Below are positions 12,770-28,800 of a DNA stretch of 64,000 nucleotides, piece after piece. Origin of the DNA: Torreya grandis. Lineage: Eukaryota; Streptophyta; Pinopsida; Cupressales; Taxaceae. Made by a program: the position numbers and the translations under genes. A model generated the notes under the pieces. The model saw only the letters and a list, made by a program, of their open reading frames with translations. It had not been told where the DNA came from and did no database searches. Location: positions 124,001-188,000 of the forward strand of contig JARHVA010005486.1 of assembly GCA_037957365.1 (NCBI GenBank), in the 5' to 3' direction. The stretch's first letter is position 1; the number at the start of each line of letters is the position of its first letter.

Positions 12770-12900
12770 ATTAGCCTAAATCCATCATAGACAAGGTGGT
12801 AAAGAAGACAAGGTATAAAGACTAGTTTCAATATTTGGTTAAGTGGAAGAACCATCCACTTGAAAACTCAACATGGATGCAACATTTAGAGATCAAAAAA
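12770..12900 (+). pseudogene. Chromodomain at the integrase C-terminus
   Basis: The reading SIIDKVVKKTRYKD, one stop, then FQYLVKWKNHPLENSTWMQ is a chromodomain: the YLVKWK strand and the STWM stretch with aromatic residues are its hallmark. In chromoviruses this domain is thought to steer integration to particular chromatin. Its presence is the main reason for calling the element a chromovirus. The stop lies two residues before the conserved strand. Confidence 0.88.
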
Positions 12901-12965
12901 GATGGTAAAAATATAAAAAAATCCATGAGTAGGAACTCATGAACAAGTCTTTTGTTCCTTAGGAG

Positions 12966-14626
<1,661 letters not shown>

Positions 14627-14659
14627 GACCAAACACTTTACACTTATCCCAATTCATTA

Positions 14660-16470
14660 GAATTAATTATATTTTATTTAGATGATTTATATTAGCCTAA
14701 GCACATTACATATGTTAAAGACACTTCTTCCAGCTCTGATAGTGAGAGTAGTGATGGGGACTCCTATCCATCCACATATGGCCACACTTCAAAGGATAAT
14801 GTTTCTCTATTTAATTCTTCCACTTTTGGTCCTCTTTGGTCTATGAAAAAACTACAAATTTCAAGCACATGGGTTATGGTTACTTCAAATAATAGGTGGA
14901 CACATTCAAAGTTTCATAGTGGTCCACTTGATTTCTATGCCTCTACCTCATATCCATAGACATATTAGGAGGCATCAAGTTTTCCTTCATGGGATTATAC
15001 CATACATGAGTATAAATACTAAAATATGAACCATACTTGATATTTTACACTTATTCATTAGAGAATAAAAATGGTTTGATGTAGATGGATATATCAAACC
15101 AATAATGCAACATATGGGTCTATTGAAAATTTCAAGGCACGGTTGGTCGTAAAAGGTTTCTCATAGGTGTATGACATAGAATACACTGAAACCTTTACCC
15201 TAGTAACCAAAATGAACTATGTCAAACTCACACTTATTATTTCCATAATCCATTAATGGGATGTTCATTAGATGGAATGAAGAGTTCCTTTATTCATGGT
15301 GATCTCGAGAAGGATATTTACATGGAGGAGCCTTAATGATTTATTAAGGATTCTTACTTAGTATACACAATCCAAAAATCCATCTATAGTCTCAAACAAT
15401 CTCTTTGATCTTGTATGCCAATATGTATTCCTTAATTCTCTCCAAAGGTTTCACTTGGTGTCATTTATATCTGAACATTTATCTCTTGTAACAAGATGAT
15501 TCACTTTTGATGTTGGTTCTATATGTTGATGATCTTTTGATCATTAGAATCTCTTATTCATCAATTGTAGTAGTGAAAGAAATTATTTAGGAAATATTTT
15601 CCATGATAGATTTTAGTTTTTTACATTACTTCTTTGAGATCCATATTTCTCAATTTGAATCAGGAATCACTCTTGCACAACCTAAGTATGATCTTAATTT
15701 ACTTGTTCAGTTTCACATGGTTGATTGTAAGCTAACTATGACTCCATTTATATCTAAATTTAATCATGAGGTATATTATACTTCACCTTTGGTTGATTCT
15801 ACCTTATATCTACAAATTGTCCATAGCCTTATCTACTTGACACATACCAAACTTGACATATCATATATAATGGGCCTAGTCCCTAGATTCATGTAGGAAC
15901 CCCATGGTTACACTGAAAATTAGATAAAAGGATATTGACTATATTTAAGTCACACATAGATTTAGGGTTCATTACAAAGATGGAATTGACATTTAATTTA
16001 TTGGATACAATGACTCAAAATGGGATGATGGTATTCAGAATCATAATGCCACTTCAGGTTATAATTTATACATTGGTTCAAGTCTGATTAGTTAGTCAAA
16101 TAAGAAGTAAAATTATATTGATTTATCATCTACTAAGGAAAAATAAATAAGGGTTATCAATGATTCCACTGAGGCTACTTAGATTCAAGGGATCATCACA
16201 TAGTTTAGTATCTAGTTTAGATGGCCTATAATAATCTACTATAACAACTAGAGTACTATTAAGATTTGTAGGAATCTAGTCTATGATTAATAGACCAAAT
16301 GCATAGAGATTCATATGCACTTCATATAGGAGCTCATTCATAGGTAAATAATTTATCTAATATATTTTTAGATGATAGAGTAGACAACAAAAATATTCAT
16401 TAAACCTTTCATTGAGAGAAAATATCTTCACTTACAAGCTCTTCTTGAGGTTCATAATATTAAAACATTA
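14660..16470 (+). pseudogene. Copia-1 reverse transcriptase and RNase H
   Basis: After an acidic Ser-rich linker (SSSSDSESSDGDSYPSTYG, about 14725) the RT begins with FKARLVVKGFS at about 15130 and TFTLVTKMNYVKLTLI. FIHGDLEKDIYMEEP follows with frameshifts. The catalytic LYVDDLLI is intact, with YVDD at 15522-15533. The frame 15603-15893 carries FLHYFFEIHISQFESGITLA, SPLVDSTLYLQIVHSLIYLT and DISYIMGLVPRFM, the Copia thumb region. RNase H continues with FIGYNDSKWDDG, ATSGYNLYIGSS and STIKICRNLVYD. Stops are common, for example in place of Gln after RFM. This is the 3' half of the gene cut by the chromovirus. Confidence 0.88.
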
Positions 16471-16640
16471 TCTTCTAGGGGACATTCTAGCCTCTTCTTC
16501 ATGTCTCTTTTTTGGGGGGGAATTTTTTCCTATATATTTTCTCCTTTTATCTACTTTATGAGAGATTACTTTGTAAACAAGTAGCTCATTAGACCTTGTT
16601 ACCAAGACCCATTTCTTTTACCCACCTAAGCTATGCTTAT

Positions 16641-16650
16641 GGGGGGGGGG
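16641..16650 (+). other. Copia-1 polypurine tract
   Basis: A run of ten G bases lies directly before the TGTTAG start of the 3' LTR, where plus-strand DNA synthesis would be primed. Confidence 0.8.
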
Positions 16651-16757
16651 TGTTAGAGTAGGGGTTTATTAGGTTCCCATATTTATTTATTATGGGATTT
16701 TATCCCCTCACTTTGATTTTTCCTACATTCATAGATAATCTTGCTTAGGTGTATAGT
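16651..16757 (+). repeat. Copia-1 3' LTR, truncated
   Basis: The first ~105 bases match the 5' LTR (TGTTAGAGTAGGGGTTTATT, then TTTATTTATTATGGG). At about 16757, after GCTTAGGTGTAT, similarity ends, so about three quarters of the LTR are missing. A deletion or a later rearrangement is the likely cause. Confidence 0.82.
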
Positions 16758-16956
16758 TAAAGTGCATGAATTTCCTAGAAGTCAACATCTTTGGTCTCAA
16801 AATCAAACAAATATATTTTAAATAACTGAGGAAGCATGTCCATCAGTGTCTTGTGTATGTCTAATGTAGTTCTAACCTATGCATGTAGTACCTTAGTCCC
16901 TATAATTTTCCCTTAAAAAATTGACTAGTTTCATTATTGTTGATAATTGTTCCTAT
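16758..16956. other. Short unassigned segment between elements
   Basis: About 200 bases between the truncated Copia-1 LTR and the next element. On the minus strand one frame has only three stops over its length and starts GTIINNNETSQFFKGKL, so it may be a scrap of decayed coding DNA. It has no match that I recognise. Confidence 0.35.
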
Positions 16957-18410
16957 TGATGCCTAAAACCTTTGATTTAAGTTAAACAACCTCCTATGGG
17001 AAGCTTTATAGGTTTGGGACTAGATTTTAGTCTATAAAACAACCTCTGGGATTTTAGAAGTTGGCTCTTTGTTCTAAGTGGGGGGATGAAAAGGGAGAAG
17101 AAGGAAAGGCAAATTAAACTAAAAGGACACTAACTAAGGTGATGCACTAAGAGATTCAAATCATTAACCTATAATTTCATTTAATAGATTGATCCCTTAA
17201 ACACTATAGACCATAAATGAGCATAAAGAATGAATTAATATCTATAATACAAGCAAAGATAAATACTATAAAAGTAGAAGAAAGGAAATAACAAGTAGAG
17301 ATAACTCTTCACTCAAGTTGACATAGAATACCACATCATCTTCATTATTATATGGTGAATAGAATATAAAAGGCCTCAAAGGCACAATGTAAAATATCTA
17401 ATCACACTTGTGAGGATCACCTACTAAGGTTGTGAAATGAAAAATTTATAACTATTTCTACTCTTATTCTATTATAAATGGTTGTTTTATAAAATAGAAA
17501 AAATACCAAGTAAATGATAATCAACCCCATCTAAAATGGATGAGCCCAAAATATATAAGTGAAGTGGCTTCTTATAAGAATGACAACTAGAAATCTTGAC
17601 ATCATGTCAATGATGATGTTGTTATAACTGGATGAAGGACTCAAGATCATGAGTGAAATTATCCTCTGGCTCCTAGATATGGCACAATTATACTATCTTA
17701 TTATGGTCATGATGCTTAGGAAGACTGTAGTTATTCCATGTGTCCATCTCTAGAGTTGTCACTAATATGATATTAGGGACATAGATCTACTTATCCTAGC
17801 CAATGGCATAATTCCTATCTCTAACAAGAAAATCGTGCCTTTGATAAGCATAGTGGTGCCATGTAGAAAGGCTCACCTCATCCTAATCATAACCATATAG
17901 TGGGTCCCACACATCAATTCACCTACCAATGGCATTGTTTGAAGGCCTATCAAAGATAAACCATTTTTGGATAAGCTCTATGATTCCATTTGTTGATTAG
18001 ACGCTTCTCCAGGGGGAAATTTGGGCACTTTATTATAAATGAGTGTGAATTCACCACATGGAGAAACCAAATATCCCTTGATAACTATTCAATGGGCCCT
18101 ACCCATCATCCTGTTAGATAATAACACTACTTAAATTTTTGACCAAAAGTAAATGGTCTCAGATGAGCACTAGGTTACCACATGTCAAACTAACAATACT
18201 TTGAGATGAATCAAGGAATTTGTGTTGAAAAAGTGTGAAGATTCCATGTATTAGAAGTGGAAGGATGCTAATACTTAGGCAAAAGATACAAAAGGTGGCC
18301 TACAAAAAGGGAGAGGATGAAAGGCAACTATTAGATATGTTGAGTGAGACTGACACTGAACATGAGCTGCTCAAGATAATCAAAAGGGTGGATTCTGATC
18401 TATAGTTCTT
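16957..18410 (-). repeat. LARD-like element, left LTR (3' LTR in minus orientation)
   Basis: It starts TGATGCCTAAAACC and matches 23111-24565 throughout, for example in gggaagctttataggt, cactaagagattcaaa and caactattagatatg. The terminal bases at the right edge (around 18402-18410) are uncertain by several bases because the two copies diverge there. Confidence 0.86.
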
Positions 18411-21400
18411 TGTGACTCACCAGGGTATGCACCTATAGATGAGAGAATCTAAAACTATGGTACATAGATTATTTGAGGCAAAAATTTCAAAATAAGAGGA
18501 ATTTATGTGAACTTACAACTTTTAGAGAGCCACTTGTAAGGGTGCCTACTCTTATTCTTTGGATTGGGCCTTCTTCTTGAGAGCCTTAGAGGCTCTATCT
18601 AGATTGATAATCTCCTTGAAGGATATGTTCCCCAAACTTTATACTACCACCAATTTCTAAAATTCTAGATGGGTGAGTGAATGTAATATTTTCTCCACTT
18701 TAGAGACACTAGGTGATTGATAGAGAGCCATGAAAATGGTCTAGTCATTTTATTTCTACTCCAATATCTCTTTGATTTGGTCCTCTGATAAGATGCTATT
18801 GTCTATCAAGAATGGGGAGGGGAGTCCCAATTGGACTAGTTGTTCAATGTTTCCCCATCTATCTTGGATTAATTTTTCTAAGGAATACCTTACACTTGGT
18901 AGCTACCTTGGGCCTGATGAAACCATGTTATGTCTACTTTAAGTGGCTAACTTGACTATCATATTTATGTCTTGGCATGATTTTTACTACAAACCTTAAA
19001 TATTGATCCATTATAGATTGAAAACCAATTTCATATTGGTTTTTCCATAGTCAATATCTCCATTTTGACATATTTATATCATTTGAATAGTTGGAAACTT
19101 GTTTATGTTAAGTCTAAAAAGACATATTTTACATCTATGCATTGTGGAGACCAAGGCTTCATTTCATTAACAAGATATCGACCTTTAATCTATATTAGGT
19201 CTAAAAGACCTATCTTACCTTTACAAAGCTTAAACAATAATGTTTGGTCCAATTTTGGTTCAACTTGGGATTTTATTCAAGCTTGGTCTTTATGTATTAG
19301 CCTTATTCAGGCCAGAAAATCACCACATCAACTTTCATCAAAAATGTCTCAGGATCAATCCTACTCATTGGCCATTGAATGTTGATTCAGCCTATTGACC
19401 CCTTGAATCATCTCACTCTATTGATATGTCTTGATATGAATGACCACTAGCCATTAGATATATTTTGGAGGGACCCTTTTGAACCTTTGACCTCTTGTGT
19501 ATTGTAGATCTTTGATGCACAATCAAATGCCAACCATTGGATTTACTAGGACCTATTTTTTAAAACCAAATAACTACTTCATGATCTCAAGTTTGACATT
19601 TATGTTCCCATATTTGAAGTCCATGTGAATGTATTTAACATTTACATGACTATCACGAAGATATTTGAACTTTAATGGTTATTTATCATGGCTTGAATTT
19701 GATGTTTGCATTTCTATCATTTGATGTTTGCAAGAATGTGTTTGAAGTCTATGTGACCATCAATCTTTAGACCCTAAAAGGTCAATTACTGAGCTTAATT
19801 TTTACACTTACATGAATGTCACTCTATTAGAAAAATTTATATAAGATAAACTATTAAGTTAGAGATTTTACATTAGTCTTTTAGCTTTGTTGGAACCATT
19901 ATCATGGAAATTTTGTATGAAAGAAATAAGTCCTCAGGGAAATTACCTCAGATAATTTTCCCAAAAGATTTAGGTCTTCAATATTTTTGGTCAGCTAATT
20001 TTGCTAAAACAATTAAGTTTTTAGGATTTTTGAAATGTAACCTTGGCTTGATATAACTCAACACTTAGGCAAAACCCCCAAAAAAATATATTAGCACTTT
20101 AGCCAAGTAAAGTTGAAAACTTTTCCAAGTATAACTTAGCTTTTTGTCCTATAAAATCCCTTAGAAATTGATAATTTACACTTTAATTTAAATTAAAGTG
20201 TTTCAAAATATTTTAAAGCTTCATGATCCCTTTTATCCACTCATTCCATCTAGAACATTTATTCATACACTCCTCCATTAACAACCTGATCTATCTAGGC
20301 ACATGTTTGGTATGTGAACCAATTTTGGCCAACATTTCTGGTAACTGGTAGGGAAGTATGCTTGTTATGCTTGAGAACCCAATCCATTTGACTTGTTTGA
20401 TCTATTGGGCATGGATTCACAAGCCTCTTTCCCAACTAAACTAAAATTGATACAAGGTTATCCCTATCTAGACCATCTCTTGAAGCAACAAGGAGAATGA
20501 AAATAACACAAACAACTATACCCAAGGCACTTATTGAAGGAAACACACAACATAAATAAAATGTACAAAGGAAACTTAGAGGAAAGCATGATAATTATTA
20601 TAATATGTACAGGGATATAATTTACAAGTATTTTCCACTTAGGTCAAATGGGAAACTATTTTGTCTACCTTGGAGCTTTGAAGCATACTTACCTTTTATT
20701 GACAACTCTCTTCTACAACTAAGAGTAATTCGATGCTCATGTCTTCTTGGGGAAGTAACTAGTTTCTCTACTACCCATTTCAAGTGCATGAATTGCAAAC
20801 ATGAGTCTAGGACCCAATCATACTTCCAAATTTGTGGATTTTGTAGGAAAAGCTTTAGTTCTTCTTCATTTAAGAACTACTGATCATGAACATATAAACC
20901 AGCTTGATCTATCTCCTTTGACATATTTACAAGGCTGATATCTAAGATAGATGGATATATTCTTGTGACTTCTTGAGGCCATTTGGGCTCATTATTAGCT
21001 TACAAAATTAGAGAGATGTTTAAAGTTGAAGGAAAATATTGATAACCCTATTTTAAAAAGTTTAAACATGACAGCTTTTGAGAGAATAATTACCTCTTGA
21101 TTAATGATATCACTCATTTTATTCTATAATGGATTATATTCAAGTAAATAATAACCTAAATGAAATATATTAAAAAAATCTAAAAATTTGTTCTCATGAA
21201 GCTACAGTTCAATTGGAGCCTTTTCAAACTAGATGTCAGAAGCCAACATAACAATTATTTGACCATAACCATAAGGATGCAATTCTTCTTTTGATATATC
21301 ATATTGTTCAATCAAAATTGCTTCATATTCAACACCAAACTAATGACTAAGCATGATCTCAATTTTAACTTGTTTAATTGGGACATCTTTATCTTGTTCA

Positions 21401-21600
21401 TTAGCCTCTTTTTCATGTTCTTATTTTTATACTTGTATTTTAACCTCTACCTTAGCTTTCTCTTACACTTTTTACATCTTTTCATCATTATAGAAGATTG
21501 AAACATGTGCCTCCTTTCCAATATGTGTCCCAATAAATATTTCCTCTTCTTAGTCATTAAGTCATCAGTATCTTCTATCTCCCTAGATTCATATTCTTAA
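18411..21600 (-). other. LARD-like element, 3' part of interior, no gene supported
   Basis: No polymerase motif was found. On the minus strand at about 18758-18890 one frame reads EKLIQDRWGNIEQLVQLGLP followed by further open residues up to IKEIL; it looks like a coding remnant but I do not recognise it. The open frames at 19065-19382 and 20605-20880 on the + strand lack family features. The rest is AT-rich noncoding DNA. Confidence 0.4.
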
Positions 21601-21619
21601 CTTGCCTCTAGGTCCTTAA

Positions 21620-23075
21620 AAGTACTCAACACAATGAGAAAGGTCCATAGAAGTAACCATAGATACATGATATTTATCATGGAGATGCTCCAATTGAATC
21701 AACATCACCTTCTCTCTTTTTTTCATTATTCCTTGAATGGTCCTCCATGAAGGGAAGCCTCTGGGATTTTGAGGAGAGGGAAGTGGAGGATGAATGGTCT
21801 CTTGTTTGGATTCAATAATAACCATTTATTCCTTCCTCTGTATACTACATTAGATGGATTTCCAAGATGGAAATGAGTTAGATTCTTAAGGAGGGAGGGG
21901 TAAGGATTGAGTATCTTTGGGTTTGCTTGACTGCATGACTTGGCTCCAAGATAGGAATTCAGGCTCATAATTTTCCTACATAGTGTGCATTATGGCTTGA
22001 GGAATGAAAGGAGGTATGTGAAATTGAGGTGATGTTGCATTTGTAGCTGCCAATGTCTGGTACAAATGTTTATCTATAGCTTAAAATTTCTAATCAAGGG
22101 ACGCTTCAAAATTAAACCTCGATTGCTCATAATGGTTGGTTTTTTCAACACAAACCTACCTTTCTTCTTGGTCTCTCCTTTGGACATATTTCCATGAGGG
22201 GAAGGTTGAGAGTTGGGGGGAACTATTATAACCTTGAAACTCAATTGGTGAGGATGTATTATTAGTGATGGGAAGCTCAAAATGGGGTTGATGTGGAGTG
22301 AATGAGGGAAGGAAAGGTGGGTGATGGGGTATTTGATGTTCTTCACGAGCTCCTAACTTGTCCTTGAACTTGGAGATTAGTCCATATATGTTAATCATGT
22401 CTCTAATATTTCTAGAATAACCTTTCCTAATGAAGGACATCCACTCCTTATTTATCTACTGCACTGAATTCCTCACCCCTTTAATGACATGTTTTGGAAT
22501 TTCCTACCTACACCCCTTGAACATGCCAATGTTAATCATATTCTTCCCCTGGTCTAATTGAGATTTTTTAAGGCTATTCAAGAATGTCATGCAATTTACA
22601 TGACTAATTAGGAGGGTTATCATAAGATTGGTATGAGTTACCATACTTCTAGTAAGGCTCTATGTATGCTTGTTAATGCTAACCATAAGGCTAATAGAGA
22701 TCATGTTAGGGTTGATATGGGTCATGAGGGAGGTAAGATCCATTTTATTGATAATAAGGATCATGATAAACTTGATGATAATCATCATAACTTTGATAGC
22801 ACTCTTGGTAAGGCTGATTAGGCTCATATGGATCTTTAAGATCATGTTAGAACTAATGATAAGGAGATGAATAATAGGAGTATTCACCATAGCTATTCAC
22901 AACAACTTCATATGCCAAATGAGATTCAAAAGCTAATAAAAATATTCAATGAGACATACCTGCACTACTTACAACTAGAAACTTTGAATTAGAGCTGCCA
23001 TTAGTGCTAACTTGTTTGCTTCTAAAATTTGATTAGAGAAAAGACACACCAACAATATTTATAATATTTTGGACT
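21620..23075 (-). pseudogene. LARD-like element gag-like coding remnant
   Basis: Reading leftwards from the primer-site motif, the minus strand gives VQNIINIVGVSFL, ESHLAYEVVVNSYGEYSYYS, a Tyr/Gln/Pro-rich tract, then KEWMSFIRKGYSRNIRDMI, NIYGLISKFKDKLGAREEHQ, a Pro-rich tract (PHHPPFLPSFTPHQPHFELP) and further pieces such as PEASLHGGPFKE. The pieces lie in different frames and are broken by stops, but composition and continuity are coding-like. Position next to the primer site suggests gag or a structural protein. No domain was recognised, so function is inference. The open + strand frames at 22633-22867 are antisense shadows of the Tyr-rich tract. Confidence 0.5.
22604..22897 (-). other. 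Tyr/Gln/Pro-rich low-complexity coding tract
   Basis: On the minus strand about 98 codons in one frame are dominated by Tyr, Pro, His, Asp and Gln, in units such as YQSYDDYHQVYHDPYYQ. Eight stops interrupt the frame; seven of them are TAA or TAG in a context where Gln codons (CAA, CAG) dominate, so they probably arose by C-to-T change. The tract has the composition of a disordered, prion-like segment. Confidence 0.6.
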
Positions 23076-23078
23076 TTT

Positions 23079-23096
23079 GTCTCATTGGGCATGCCA
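23079..23096 (-). other. Primer-site-like motif of the LARD-like element
   Basis: On the minus strand, 14 bases inside the LTR end, the sequence is TGGCATGCCCAATGAGAC. It starts with TGG as primer sites do and closely resembles AGCATGCCTGGTGGGACC just inside the left LTR of the Tat-type element (47486-47503). The tRNA was not identified. Confidence 0.6.
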
Positions 23097-23110
23097 AAAA
23101 AAAAAATTGT

Positions 23111-24565
23111 TGATGCCTAAAACATTCACTTTATGTTAAACAACCTTGTATGGGAAGATTTATAGGTGTGGGATTGAATTGTGGTCTATAAATCAATGCA
23201 CAAGATTTTATAAGTTAGATCTTTTTTTGAAGTGGGGGGATAAAAAGGGAGAAGAAGGAAATAAAAATAAAACTAGAAAAACACTAACTAAGATGATGCA
23301 CTAAGCGATTCAAAGCATTAACCTATAATTACTTAATATAGATTGAGCCCTCAAACACTACAGACCATAAAATAGCATAAAACATGAATTAAGATCTATA
23401 ATACAAGCAAACATTAGTACTATAGAAGTATAAGAAAGTGAATAACAAGCTAAGATAACTCTTCACTCAAATTGACACTGAACACCACAAACTCTTCATT
23501 TTTAGATGGAGTATAAAATACAAAAGGATTCAAGGGCATGATGCAAAATGTCTGATCACACCTATGAGGAGCACCTACTAAGGTCATGGAATGAAAAATT
23601 TCTATCTACTACTACTCCTATTCTATTATAATTCAATTTTTTCCAAAATAGCAAAAATACTAAGTAAATGATAACCAACCCCCTCTAAAAGGGATGATCC
23701 TAGAATATATAGGTGAAGTGGATTCTTATGGGAATGATAACTAAAAATTCTATCATCATGCTAATGATGATTATATTACAACTAAATGAAGGACTCGGTC
23801 TCATAAGTACAATTATCTTCTAGATCTTGGATAAGGCACAATTGTCTTGTCTTATTATGGTCATGATGCTCAGGAGGAATGTAGTGATGCCACATGTCCA
23901 TCTTTGGAGCCATCTCTGATATGCCATTGGGGATGGAGATCTACTTATCCTAGCCAATGGCATGACTCCTAGATCCAACAAAAAAATTGTGCCTTTGATA
24001 AGCACCCTAGTGCCACATGGAAAGGCTCACCTCCTAGTCATAATCACATGGTGGGTCTCACCCATCACTTTGCTCACAAATGGTTTTGCTCAAAGGACTG
24101 TCAAAGATAAACTATTCTTGGATAATCACTATGATGTCATGTTTCAAGTAGATGCTTCTTCAGGGGAAGGTTAGGTAATTTATTAAAAAAATGAGCATGA
24201 AGGTGCCATGTGGAAAAACTGTATTTCCCTTTATAATTGTTTGTTGGGCCTTGCCCATCACCCCATTAGCCAATATCATTGCTCAAAGTTCTGATCAAAA
24301 TGAAACATCCTCAGATTAGTGTTGGGTTACCACATTTTTATATGGTGCTAATCTGAGATGAAATGAGGAATTTTTCATGCTAAAGAAGCACTAGGATGCC
24401 ACTTGTCAAAAGTGAAAGGAGGCCAATACTTAGGCAAAAGATATAAAGGAGGGCCTAGAGAAAGGAAGAGGATGAAAATCAACTATTAGATATGCTGAGT
24501 GAGCTCAAGATTGAACATGAGATACTAAAGATAATCAAAAGGGTGGATTCTAGTCCATAATTCCT
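23111..24565 (-). repeat. LARD-like element, right LTR (5' LTR in minus orientation)
   Basis: It starts TGATGCCTAAAACATTCAC on the + strand and aligns with the left LTR to about GGGTGGATTCTAGTCCATAA. On the minus strand the element would begin TGGACTAGAATCC if the end is at 24557. Copia-2 begins only nine bases to the right, so its insertion may have removed the original flank. Confidence 0.86.
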
Positions 24566-24573
24566 ATTATTTA

Positions 24574-27506
<2,933 letters not shown>

Positions 27507-27512
27507 AATAAT

Positions 27513-27520
27513 TGGTATCA
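27513..27520 (+). other. Copia-2 primer binding site
   Basis: TGGTATCA lies six bases after the LTR end and equals the first eight bases of the plant initiator-Met primer site; the next bases have diverged. Confidence 0.8.
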
Positions 27521-27559
27521 TATCCTTATCATTTGAATAAATTATAACAACTTGAAGGT

Positions 27560-28060
27560 TATCCTAAGAAGCATAATATATCTAATGATAAAAAAGAAGA
27601 AGATAACATGTATGATGAAGAAGTCTACTATGACAGTGAAGTAGGAGAATTTGAAGTATACCTTGAATCTGAACTCATAAGTTCCTTTGATGATTTAAAT
27701 AATAAAAATAAGACTATGCATGAAATCATTAATCAATTATAAGGTTTCAATACAAATTTTAGATCAAAATAATTTGAGTATGACCAGTTGAAGACAAAGT
27801 TATATTTCTTGAAGGCAGAGAATGAGCATCTCATAGACAAGATGAAATTTTTTGAGAGAGAGTGTGAGAAGTCATAACAAGTCAAGAGTACCAACATGAA
27901 AAGACAAATTAGTTATCCCAAGGTAATAAAGGATAAGCCATCATGGGATCATGGGAAAAGGATAAATTATTCAAGAGGTCAGTATATAACTATTATTTGT
28001 TATATCTCTCATAATATAGGACACATTACAATATTATGATCTAGTAGTGTTAAAAATCTC
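27560..28060 (+). pseudogene. Copia-2 gag remnant
   Basis: Pieces such as DEEVYYDSEVGEFEVYLESE and LKTKLYFLKAENEHLIDKMK read as the acidic and coiled-coil C-terminal part of Copia gag, followed by a decayed zinc knuckle (CYISHNIGHITIL at about 27998) in which the second cysteine is Ser and the last is lost. The N-terminal capsid part is missing or unrecognisable, so this gag is short for the family. Confidence 0.65.
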
Positions 28061-28229
28061 TCTAGATTCAAAAATACATATGAAGATCCTATAATTCATG
28101 AGAATGATCAAACATTAGTATGGAAGCCAAAACAAGTTAGGACTAATCATATTGAGCTCAAGAGTCAAGATGGACTTTTTAATAAGAAGGAACATACGAC
28201 AAAAGAGGATTCTATGCTAACTCAAACTA

Positions 28230-28800
28230 CCTTTCACATTAAAGATGACGGAATGAAATGGTGTATATATATATTGGTTACTCAAGCCACATGATAGGAG
28301 ACAAAAATAGTTTCATCTCATTTAAGAAGAATGTTTTAGGAAAAGTGAGGTTTGGAGACAACACAACTAGTACTATAGTTGGAAAAGGTGTCTTGAGTTT
28401 GGACAATGGGAAGACCAAAACACAAAATGTGTTGTATGTGGAAGGTTTGAAACATAACATACTTAGTTTAAGTAAAATTTTAAATTAAAGTCACACACTA
28501 ACTTTTCATGATAAAGGGTGTGAGATAAGAAGAGTCAAATCAGAAAGGCTAATTACCAATGCTAATAGGATAAAGAAAAATACATATGGATTGAATGAAA
28601 TTAAAAAGGAGAGATTCTTCATGAACATGATATATGACATTTAGATATGGAACATAAGGTTAGGTTACCTAAATTTTGATAATCTGGTCAATATTAGCAC
28701 TAAGAAGTCTATGAAGAACATGTATAAGATCGCCAAACCTACAAACATACTTTGTAAGGCTTGTCAACATGGTAAGTAGACTATAAGAAGGTTCAAGTCC
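28230..28800 (+). pseudogene. Copia-2 protease site and GAG-pre-integrase
   Basis: An open frame at 28258-28485 carries the protease: the site reads WCIYIGYSSHMIGDKNSF, where the family has W-x-x-D-S-G-x-S-x-H-M-T-G-D; the catalytic Asp is Tyr. It continues with FGDNTTSTIVGKGVLSLDNG and NVLYVEGLKHNILSLSKILN, the conserved protease tail. After stops, LGYLNFDNLVNISTKKSM and ILCKACQHGK form the GAG-pre-integrase domain, with the first His of LGHLN changed to Tyr. Confidence 0.86.

Larger units (their letters stand above)
16957..24565 (-). mobile_element. LTR element without visible pol (LARD-like), minus orientation
   Basis: Two direct repeats of equal length (1454 and 1455 bases) bound a 4.7-kb interior. 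Orientation is minus: a primer-site-like motif sits just inside the right LTR when read on the minus strand, and gag-like frames follow it leftwards. I found no RT, RNase H or integrase motif on either strand in 18411-23110. An LTR element with long LTRs and a long interior lacking pol fits a large retrotransposon derivative (LARD), mobilised by another element's enzymes. Decayed autonomous element with deleted pol is the alternative. Confidence 0.75.

Noticed and set aside
19065..19385. + strand 106-codon open frame
   Set aside because: No motif, wrong orientation for the element around it, and composition like noncoding AT-rich DNA.
20605..20883. + strand 92-codon frame with two CxxC pairs, looking like a zinc finger
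   Set aside because: It lies in the interior of a minus-oriented element, has no known finger spacing or neighbouring domain, and is probably accidental.
22633..22870. His/Asp-rich and Ile/Leu-rich + strand frames
   Set aside because: They are the antisense of the Tyr/Gln-rich minus-strand tract, which has the more protein-like reading and fits the element's orientation.
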